Below are positions 48,801-60,800 of a DNA stretch of 64,000 nucleotides, in pieces. A program made the translations under genes and the position numbers. Every line of letters starts with the position of its first letter. Position 1 is the stretch's first letter. Source of the stretch: Tipula vernalis (Eukaryota; Arthropoda; Insecta; Diptera; Tipulidae); contig OY282560.1 of assembly GCA_958295665.1 (NCBI GenBank), positions 41,789,044-41,853,043 of the forward strand, given 5' to 3'. A model generated the notes under the pieces. It did not search any database. It was not told where the DNA came from and saw only the letters and a list, made by a program, of their open reading frames with translations.

Positions 48801-51800
48801 CTGATCGAGTTTTGGCCGAAATAACATTTTGCTAGCTTGAAAATGAACCCGTAGTCCTGGATGCGGCAAAGAACAGAGAATAGCTGTTGTCGATGGTCCG
48901 GATCGTTCCTCCCAGACACAATGATATTGTCGAAATATGCTGCAGCTGTACATATTCCGCCAACATCGTATCCGCTGTTGGAGCTACTGAAGAATGCCGG
49001 GCTACAACCGATCAACCAATTCACCCCGGGCTACAACCGATTGACTTGGCAAGTCCAGCGTGCATATTGACTATCAGGCAGTTATTAGCGTCGTCATCGC
49101 ACTCCGGAAGTGGGTACTGGCACGGCTCAAGCGAGACATTGAGCCGTGTCGAGTAAGGGCTGCTGGGTTGGCATATTCAATCGGCTGAATCACTTTTACA
49201 CCGCATAAATTCTATTACACAATATTGATAAAGAAACATCGAAATGCTTCAGTAGCTCCATCCAATCGTTTGTCGGTCATACAACTTCAGCTTTACTGGA
49301 AACTACCTTTTATTTCCAGACATTCACCAGATGCACTGATTGCTTGTTCCTCGCAATGGGTGAATGGTATCCCCAAATCTGTCCTCGTTTGATGGATGGT
49401 ATGACGGATTTATACATATGCCGTGGATCACTCTAACTGGATTGCCAAACTTCTTCTACGATTGCCATCCACTCTATATGCTCGTTTCGCTTTAATACGA
49501 GTTGCTAACTGGCAATATTCAGTCTTGTTTCCGGATGTCTTTCATGTTTTACATTCTTTATTCTTCAATGGACAATTCGATAAAAATGAGCTGCGCAGTC
49601 ACATCAATGCTACGATTTGGCCCTTCTGTCTAGAAGACTGGAAGCCCTGGGTTTCATTAGAACAGCTCTCCAAATCTGCCATGCCTACGATATTTTCATA
49701 CCTTCGGAATCTGGCAACCCTACGCCTTTTTTGATATTTGTAGTGACATAAATCACATCATAATAAATATCGCCTGTTATTAGAGGGCACTAAAATCATG
49801 AACGATCATGACAGCCTTCAATACTGCCACAGTATCCATAGCATGTCGGAAATTATTAAGCACTAATTTGGATATCACATTTATTTCAACAAATTTTTAT
49901 GTACACGGTTGCGAGATTAGGATCGGCATGTGCCGTCATTATGAAAACCAGGTGCGTTTGAGGGTCTTATCGCAAGTATGAAATGGTATCAGCTAGAGCT
50001 CCTTGCTCCCAAGAAACTCTGTGGCCTAAAAGTGGAGACCACATGTCCTAAGGCTTCACGTTGCTTTACAGTGGAGGATCCATGACCTTTGGAGTTTTCT
50101 CTTCGATCTGGAAAATCCGTTCCTCATTCATTAAATGCTGGTTACCCTCAGCGATCCATCTTATCCTCTACACTTTTTTCTTATTTTCATTAATGATCTT
50201 TTATAAGCGACCCTCCTTATCCGATGATAGCGCGCTTTCCTCATCGTTTCCTATTTATCATTCATCGCGAAACAACGCTCTCACCGAGAGATTTATAAAA
50301 ACATATCAGACCCAGACTATAGAACATAATTCACACATTTAAGATACGAAAACCCAGCTGACTGCTCTCGTCGGAATTCAAAACCGAGCATGCCGAATGA
50401 TTTCAGACTCTAACATGTCCTCTTCCCTAGATTCTCTTTCCCACAGACGGAATGTTCGGCCTTATGTGTGTCCTATAAATAGTTCCACGATAAGTGTTCG
50501 GCAGAGCTTTATCAAGTTATGCCGGGCCTGTCCTGATCAACACGTACATTACGACGAACAGTTCACTGGTAAGACCTTGCACTAAAATTTGCAAAAGCCA
50601 ATAAGTTTCGATGTACGCATTTGTGGAATGGACTAGATGGTGGGGCTTTCCCGGTGGCTTATGATTTACAGAGATTTAAACTCAATATCAAAAATAAAAT
50701 TCTTGAAGACGGAGATCTTGCCAGCAATAGCATTGTGGAGACCAATTGAGGAGTGTCTGATCAAAAGTCGCTATTTACATTTTCCAAAATGAAATTTTTT
50801 GTTTCTATCAGGGCAGAATTTTTTAAGTGAAATAGACCAAAAGTGGTTATTTCCAGCATGGACCAAAAATTGCCAATTTCTCTATGAAAAATATTCCTAA
50901 AATTCTTGATTTTGGTCAAAACAAGCTATTTACTACAAAAAAGTGATCAAAAGTAAGTAGCAAAAAGTAAGATGTAAATAGCGACTTTTGATCAGACACT
51001 CCTCAATTACCGATGTGATGAAGTGAATATGGTTTGGAAGGAAGCAACAAAATTAAGCTCAAAACCATTTTACAATCGCACGAAAAAACAAAGTGGTCCT
51101 TGTAGGAGAACTGCTAAGCGAACAACAACTCAGCAATGAGCACAATTCGCTTCAAAAGAATTACAGGGTTGCACCATACTTTCAGATCTAGGTCAACTGT
51201 CGTTCGGGACCGGGATGGAAATTTTCATGTTAATATCGATGCGATACGTCAGGTGGAATGAACATTTACATAAAAGCCAAATTTAAATCAGACATGTTAT
51301 AAAACTTTAGAAACGTCTTGTTAGGTTGATAACAAGGTTAGCGGATTTTCAGAGCGGAAATTTTGTGGAGCTATCTTTTTGACCTTATTCGATTTGTGCG
51401 AAGCGTAGTAGTGGTATAGCTCGAAGCGTAGCACGAAGTGGTACAGCTCTCGTTTGTACAGCATACAAATTACTGTCTCACATAGTATGGTGGAGGCTTT
51501 CGTCCGAATCAGCCAGTTACTGATCCAATTTTTTCGCTGGGGATGATTCAGGTCTTCAACAAATGATTCGATCAATCAAGATATAGCCTATGGTTTGCTT
51601 TGGAATACCTATAACAAATATTTACTTCTATTTAAAATGATAGTAATTGAGTCACAATGTTGTGTTCAAGTGGAGAACAACCTATCGAGTATTTTGGCAA
51701 TTAGCTCGTGTTATTTGGTTCACTGGTACAATTTTAAACTTTCATTGGTGGAATAAAATATCTGATCTCTAGTTTTAAAGACCACGACTCAATAGACTTT

Positions 51801-54800
51801 AGCAGTGGTTGGTTACACATTTGAGAGAGTAACACAATTCAAGTACTTGGGATCTCTTGCTACTCAAGTTAATAGTGAGGGCAAAGATATCAAGGAGGGT
51901 TTTGTATGCTCTACGTCCACTGCTAAAGCCCAAATATGTTGCAAATGCCCACAATTTGAAGTTGTGCAGCGCGTTTATCAGGCTCGTGGTCATATATGCG
52001 TTTGATAATTGGAAATTTACGGATGAATGCAAAAGATGGCTGATGATATCGAAAAGAGTCATGTGAGTGACATTTCACCTCAATCGCGACGATGATAGTG
52101 CATACCGATTTTTGTATAATCGCGAGGTAAAGGATTTAATGGGAATTCCTGATCTTGTACATGAAATTAAAGGACAGCGAGTGCGACAGTTCGGTCATGT
52201 TCTACATGCTAATCCGGAAAGGCGAGCCACGTTTTGGTAGGCTTCTCGGAGTAAAGAACGATCTAGCAACTTCCGGTTGCATAGGACGGGCCAGCATTCG
52301 CCTGTAAAACCGTTTATTATTATTGACATTTTATATGGAAAGATATACAATTAAAAAAAGTCTAGAAATTGTAAAGCGATATTAAGGAAACTCGCGTTCT
52401 GTATCTTACGTATTGCTTGTAATGTGAAATGTTGGCCACCAAAATCGTCCAAATAGACGTTTTATTCGCCATCTCATTAGAAAGTTTGAGTCAACTGGCT
52501 CTTTTTTTGACTAACCAAAGCATGTACATTGTCGTAATTACTTTGGGGCAGATTGAGGGTTGGGGATGTCATCGGATCCTACGCAAAAATAGTCGATCTT
52601 TTACATGAAAAGTTTCCTGGATGCGTAGTTCCAGGAAACGGGGGTGTTAATTGGCCAACCAGGTCATGTAATTTGAACCTTTCACTTTTTCTGTAGAGTT
52701 TTGGAAAATCACTCGTCTACGCTAATAAGCCAAGAATGATTCAGGAGCTAAAGGACGCCAATAAGACGAGAAATTGCCACTGTGAAGCCTCATTTCATCG
52801 AAAATTGGACCAAATGAATGCGCATCATTCAGCGAAGCCGGTCCATCTGAACGATATTATTTTCCATTATTAATGACACCGTTTGTTCTTTCTTTTCTTA
52901 TGGAATTTTTATATCCGATCCGGACACTGAAAATGGAAAACACTTTATATTCGAAAATGATTGATGATTTTAACCAAGTCATGGATCAATATTCCTAAAA
53001 GTTTTTACAGAACGGTTTCGATAAACTTGTCAACCCAAATTATCAATAAAATATTAATATTTGGCCCAAAAACAATTAGCGAAAACCACCTATTTCAAAA
53101 TTTTTAATTATCACGTTTACAACTGGAATTAATAAAATCTAAGATATACACCTAAAAGAGTATCAAAAACGATTTAAAGGTCACTGTGTGGCAACAGCCA
53201 CATATCTAAAAATATTCAAAACGATTAAAACCGAAACTCAAATCGAAATGTTTTGATTTATAATACATAATACACCGTAACGCAGAGTAAAATTCTTCAT
53301 TTCCCATCATACATCAATAAATTAGCTGGTTTAAACGAGTACATAACACAAAATCGCCCTATACTCTATTAAGTCTAGGCAAAGTTAAACCGCCCACATA
53401 AAATCTATTTAACCAACTCAAAGACGTCCATACCTCAAATAAGCTGTGTAGTACAAAATATTTATGATGATTCATTGTACAATACGACATAAATCGAATA
53501 ATTATTCATTGTAACTATTCCTCGAAATGATTTCCATAATTTTCACTTAAAAATCGTCATCATGTTAAATTAAGTAGACGTCACTCGTTTTTTTTTTTTT
53601 TGTATATCAGCGCAATTTTTAGTTTCCTATTTAGTAAAACACTATACGGTTCTCCCCAAAAATAATAACTCCAAATGTATACATGTGACTTTGAAATTTT
53701 ATTTAATAGTGTTCGACGCTATTCGTTCACCTCACACAAATATTAACAGAAAGTGAGACCCAATGGAACAGCACAACAGTACACATATTATCAATTGGAA
53801 AATTAATCACGCAAGTATTGGCTAATTAATTACTGTTAGTGTAAATGATGCAATTTTGTAATCAATAAACCGTTCCCCTGTGGTTCAACCTACATTTATC
53901 ACGTTGCTACATTTTAACGCCGAGTTTACATTCGTTTCAATCAATTAAAGAAGTTAAATAGTTATCTTGCCTGACTGGGGTAAACACTATAATTTACAAA
54001 ACAATTACAAAAATTGTAACAATTCGCTATAATTAAACGTTGTGTGTTCTATGTTGTTTTATGTGTATGTTCCTTATTGATAAAACATAAAAATGCAAAA
54101 TACTTGTAAAATACTAAATTAATTAATTATAGGAATACTTATAAAATAGGCGTATCAGAGGGAGGGGAAGATGGATTTAATGTATTTGCAATCGCGCTAA
54201 ATTCAGCTAAATTGACCAAAAAATTGAGTTCATCTACTTCAAACCATTTAATTATTTTATATCATTTTTGAATATATACAAAATTGAGATAGAATTCCAG
54301 GATTTTTTTTTCTGTTCAATTTTATTAGTTTTGTGCGGCCAGATGCCTTGTTATCTTATCTTTGAATTAAACCTTTATCTTTAAGGTATTAGAATTGCTA
54401 TATATATGTAGTTTTTAATGAATGATACTGACACTCATTATACAAATTAGCTTAGAAGAAATAAAATAAATATTGGTTGTTTGAAATTTTATATTTATTC
54501 GTTACTGGAGTATTTTGTAGCATACATTTGCTAATAGAAATGTGTGATATTTGAATACTAACTATATGCAGGTATATGTCCTTGTACAATAATTGTATGA
54601 GAATTATTCTAACTCGTTAGCAAAGTTGTTTCGTTTATATAACGCTCCTTTGGTTGTTTTCTATATCCAAAAATAGCGTGTTTTTTTAACAATCAACGAC
54701 ATCGGTGTGAAGTTTATGGCAATTTAACACTTTGATCCATCAAAAATGGGTTTTTATTCGCTTTAGCAGTGATACGGAAAATACTTTGTACCAAGACCAA

Positions 54801-57800
54801 TTTTGAAGTGTTTTGTTAATTGCGGTACACATGCTAAATAGAACTAAACCAGCGTGTGTACGAGCGCTCTTTAGTACCCAAAAGGTTAACAAAATATACG
54901 CTACGTTCTAAAAATTAACTAAACAAATTTTTTTAATAGATAGTAAAATGAAAACTTTTTCTTTTCAATTGAAAGGAAGCGCATTAAAACTTGAAAATGA
55001 AGAAATAGTCTGGGAGCTGGTTTTTGCTTATACGTTATTTTCTCGAGGTTCATTTGTAATTTTTCTTTTATTTTTAAAATTAGAAAAATGTTCTTGCTTT
55101 TTACCGGCAGTCCTTTTTTTTTTGGTCCAAACATGCCAAATCTGCAAACATTTATGTCACTTTCCCAAAGCTAATTTTTTGAGAATTGAAAGATATTTTG
55201 GAAAAACCTAAGAAAATATCTATGCAAGACGATTCCAGCAGTGGGTATGTGGCGCCAGAATTACTTAATATATGCTTCCTCTAGCTATAATAACTATTGT
55301 CGATCAACATTTAGGGAAAGAAAAGATTTGAGAAAATTGATTTCAAGCCGTGTTTTAACATCGAAACATGCCTTATCGTACTAGCTCTGCATATGTAAAA
55401 TCCCAACTTCCAAACAACTTTCCTGTCTGTTAAGGTTAAATGACTCCAGCATAATTTTTATATTAAGGAGGTGTAGATCGAACAGAGAAACCTCACTACA
55501 ACGGACATCGACGGGACCAAAAAGTTATTCGCTGTAGTAATGGGTCCCTTAAACTAAGGATTTGCGATTTTTCTTTTTTATAAAAATTTTATTGGGATTC
55601 CATTTCTTATCCTATTTTGATGAAATTCAGTATTTCCAATGGAAATGAGATTCTCAAATGATTTATAGAACAAGTCATTAAATATATCAAATAACCATTT
55701 TAGTATCCCATTTTCATCGTAGAAGCTAAACTTGATCAAAATCGATTAGGAAATGGCCAAGTTTCTTCCTAGTTGATCATTTGTACATGTTGAATTTCAT
55801 CTTAATTGATTAGAAAAAATACAAGTTTCTTTCTTATTGGCCACATTCCAGAACTAAAAATCAATTTAGAATCGCATGTCCATCGAACATGCTTAATTTC
55901 TTTTTGAAGAAATGGACAAGTTCATATTCCAGAACTAACTAATGCTCCTATCATTGCAGAAATGTCTGTCCTTGTCCCCTCTAATAAAGTGCATGCTTAA
56001 GTAAGGGAGGTTACTTTCAGTTTTGTATGGGACTTAAAAGTGTGTCCGTTATAGTGGGGTGTCCGTTAAAGTGAGTGTTCTTTGAAATGAGGTTTCAATG
56101 CATATAAAACGGGCCAGCCTAAACAAAAAAAAATTTTTCATGCGAGAATCTTTTGAACCACACCAGCTGGAAACTGAAGCAAAAACCAAATTCTAGGTCG
56201 TTCAAAACAATCTTAGAAAATGTGGGTAAGTTGAGATTTTTCGACTTTTAAAAAAAACCGAACGTCTGAGAAATTTATTTAAATTTTCACAAACATGTAC
56301 ACAACAACAAAATCTTATCTTAATTAACCAACAAAAAAAAATTTAGTAGTCTGTGTTGCTCCCTCCGAGCTTGAATGACCGCTATCATTCTTTGTCCCAT
56401 ACTTTTGATAATCTGTTGGATATCGCACAGCAAGATATTTTTCCTTATCTTCCGGATTCTTATACCAAGAGTGTCCTAAATATCTTGTGTAGAATTCAAA
56501 TAGGGACTCCTTGCAAATATTTACATCTGGCAAGTATTCATTCACCAGTCTGGCAACATGCTTCATGCGGTGTTCAATGGTGCCTAGGGAACAACATATT
56601 CTTCCAATATTTCGTTAATATAGCGAACGGTCATTCTAGATCCGACAACAGGAAACCGCAAACAAAATCTAGATTCGTACAGATACTACGCTAACTTTAT
56701 GATCTTCAACCAAAGTTCAGATATTTTGTTTTGGAGTAATTTATTTTTAGAATAACGAAACCTGAAAATTGCATTTGGTATTCAAATAATTCTTTCGGTC
56801 CGTTGTCATTCAATCAGGCTCAGTTGGCATCTCGTATAAATCAACATCCCTGACACATTAATTAGATCAAAAAACGTACTTCCTCCACTCTCGATTTTTC
56901 CGTCTACATTCTATCAAATTACAAGGTAATTTGGTTTCACAATACTCTCTCGAGCTGTACGAAAATGATTTACCTCCTTGGGTCCTTATAACGTTTCACA
57001 AGAACTTAATGAATTTTAATGAACGTTATTTAAAACTCAAGGTCATTACGCACAGTTATCTAAAATAAAAAAGTTTAAACAACATAATATGAATACAGAT
57101 AACAACCATTATCATTTTGTCAACCAAAATGATAACGTACTAAGCAACTTCTCAACTTGATTGTTGGCGTTACAGTAAGAGCCTCCCCAACAAATTAGGC
57201 TTAGATGTTCGATTTTAAGTAATATTTGGGGTGGGGGATTGATTCTGGAATTCTATTAAACTTGAATTACGTTTCATAAATATTTAGTACGGACGTTTAA
57301 AGTTCTCAGTAAGTTAATATTTGATTTTGGAAATCCATTTCAAACCTTAAACATCTTTAAGCTCCGCTAAATGCTTATCGTTAGGTTGAGCGGTTTTTAA
57401 AGCTTCATTAAGCGGTACTATTATAGTATTGCAAGATATTTCCGCTTCTGTTCATTACAGATGTAGAGATCAACTGAATGAACCGCAATATAGTAACGAA
57501 AAAGGCGAAATAATTTTCGAAGTGAGGGAAAATTAATCGAAACGTAAAGCAAAATGTAAACTAATTATTCGAAACGAAATTCGATGACTTGCACAATTAA
57601 AAATGGCTTTTATTCAAGTAACGTTATACGAAATAGAAATAACAGTAATAGAACAGACCGATATGATAAGGAATCAAATAAATCAGATTATGATCAGCAA
57701 GACGTCAAAATTTTATAAGAACCGTGGAAAATCGACCAAGAGCTGATAACCAGGTATATTCAGCTATTTTATCTCTACCTATGTATATCTGAATCAATTT

Positions 57801-60800
57801 TATGTACGTATTAGATGTAAAACAGCAATTTTTATAGTTGTTTGGTTTTATTTTAATCTTTTCAGGACAAGTGATTTGTTCACAAATTCAAAAATTTGTC
57901 TTTGCATTCTCATCAGTATTACGATGCAACGGTAGTGTGTATTGGTTTCTCTGTGAGAGATGCGCAGACGCAAAGTCGTATGATTGCACGTAGTCAAAAC
58001 CTGCTAAAATTCTCCCTTTCACAAAAGAAATACAGAGGGTACATTTATTGAAGAATTGCATTTAAAAAGGGATAGTAGAATATTGGGTAATTCTTCTAAT
58101 ATGGTTTTTCATAAATTCATGATGATACGGGCGAAAATTAAATAAGGATGTTGAATTGAAAAATCAATATATCGAGTTCATGAGAGAATATGAGTCGATG
58201 GGCCATATGAAGCTTTTTTCTAAGTTAGATGATAATTTGGCTGTTTTGCGCTCTAGCAGTTCCACAACTCAATGTAGAGTTGTGTTTGATACTTCGGCAA
58301 ATATTCCTCTCAGTATTCGTTTAATGATCTGATAATGGTAGGTCCCATAGTTCAAGAAGAGTTATTTTCGATTGTATTGAGATTCAGAAAGTTTGTCATC
58401 TCTTTTACAAGTGTTATCGAAAAGATGTGTAGGATGGTTAAATTGGAACCATCTCACCAAAAGTAACATACAATTTATTGGAGAGAAAATTCAATGCACG
58501 ACCAGTAGGAATGAAATTAAGAAAGTGGTACTCAAATTCGAAGGAATTATTAAACCATATTCTAATGGAGAATCGATACGATCCTAATGAATTGGATGTC
58601 AATGAAACGATTAAAACCTTGGGTTTAAGTTGGTCACTCTTATTTAACGAATTACATTTTTAGTTCAACCATTAGATGACAGTAATAGAATTACAAAGAG
58701 ATCAATATTGGCTGATATCAGTAGTTTGTTTAATCCATTAGGGCGATTTGGACCAGTAATCTTAAATGCGAAAATTCTTATTGAACTAGACTGGATTGGG
58801 ATACTGGCATACTCGAGAACTTTACTGTTTGATTACAGAAGCAGTTTAGGAGTTTTAAATGATTTGAGATTTAATAGATGTGTCAGGGAAAGATGTGTCC
58901 CTTTAAGACCACCTATTTTGAATTTAGCGCCTCTTTTTGTGTCAGTAATATAGCGCTTTTTTTGCAGCTGTCATTTTGAACATTAAGGTTTAGTCATGGA
59001 GAATTACACGGCGCACAAGCACAACGCATAGAAATTGTAAAAATCCACTACCGAAATGCGGCATCGTCAACGGCGTTCGTTACCGTGAGATGATAAACAG
59101 CTTCTTCTGGCCTCAAATTGCTGAAATGGATCTCGAAGAGATATGGTTTCAACAGGACGGCGCAACCTATTACAATACCTGAATTGAAAAACGAGTATCG
59201 ACGCGCCGTTGACGACATTAAACCGGTACAAATGTCATCGAACATTTTGTAAAAAGGACCAACGAGTGCCGTCAGTCGCGAGGCGGCCATTTATCGGATA
59301 TTGTGTTCCATACATAACCTTTATGTCTACACTCTTTATTACAATAAAACACATCTGAACTTCGCGCAAGTCTTAATGGGACACGCAAACACCCTATATA
59401 TATACACGGTTTTAGTGATGCGTCGGAGAAAGCATACGGCGCATGTGTATATATGGTATGTAATTATGAATCTTTTGTGTAATACATCTAGGGTGACTCC
59501 CTTAAAAGTGATCTACTTATCAAAAATAAAGTTGACTGTGAACTTGCTTTTTGTAAGATTGATTTATCCCGGTTAAAAATTGCACCCCACAATTTAAAAA
59601 TTTACATGGCCAATAGGGTGAGCGAAATTTTATATTGGAGCAAATATATAAAATTCAGACAAATCGCTGGGAAGACCATTCCTGATCCTTAGTGGTACGT
59701 TCTCTTGTTTTTGAAAGATGAGGAGTCACAATGGTCAATTAAAGAGATGGGCCGGTACAGTGTGTCAAGTCCAGGAATATGGACACAATAGAGTATATTG
59801 CACCTTTAATGGTGTTTGGGTTATATGTGGTGAACTCCATTCCAGCCTTTGTTTACAATATGTTATTGAGAGGATCTTGTTTAAGGTTATCTCTGGACCA
59901 TAAGCTCTGCGTTTTTCGTTTCGGTTCCTGGTATCTTAATATGACTTCCATGCTTGAAATTAAACACATTAACTTGCACCACAGCAGTCAGCTTCGTTTG
60001 AATTAAGGACGTTGCTTGATGGATCGCATAGAGATTTATGTTTATATTTTATGTTTTATTCAGGAACCTTATCTTCTCGATGGTTCTGTTTGTATTAAAC
60101 ATTCCTAATGGTAGAACTTTTTCAAAGAATTCTGTCAATAAAACTAGAGCTTGCATTTATATTTCTAATAATATCAGTGCATCTCTTATTCACGAATGCA
60201 GTTCGGCTGATCTCTCAGCGGTTCTGATCACTTTCGAATATGGTAATACTCAATAAAGGCTATGACTCAACTTTTGTCAGTTCTGCGAGGCGGGAAGTTA
60301 TTGATCTGGATGTGGTCGTTGCCTATTGTTGACTTAATTTTAAATTGAAGTTTGATAAATGATATTCTCACTTCAAACCGCTATAGTGGATCTCTTTTAA
60401 CATCAACATTAAAAGACCATCTCTTAATTGGGATCTATTCTCTCTCGAACTTATTTCCCTAATTCAACCTGCTATGGATATTCGCTCGTTTAAGGACATT
60501 GAGTTACAAGCTTCTAAGCTGACAAAAGCTTTCTTGACGGCTTGTGAAAATTCGTGTCCACTAATTACCAAACAAAAGATTGGGAATACACCATTTTGGT
60601 GTTCTGCTCTTTAAAAACGAATAAAGCAAAAAATACTAATCTTAAATGCGATTCGGATTGTTTCCTAATAGCTCAAAAGGAGTATAAAAAGCTTAAGATC
60701 CGCTCACAGAACCGCATGGTCAAAACTTCTTTGAGGAATGAATAGTCTCTCTGCGGTCGCTAGACTTAATAGTGTTGGCTAAAAATGATACCGGTAGATT

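Noticed and set aside
49423..49734. 103-codon plus-strand frame
   Set aside because: It lies beside LINE and gypsy relics and may derive from one, but no motif could be matched with confidence.
54948..55211. 87-codon plus-strand frame
   Set aside because: No domain; hydrophobic residues come from T-rich codons.
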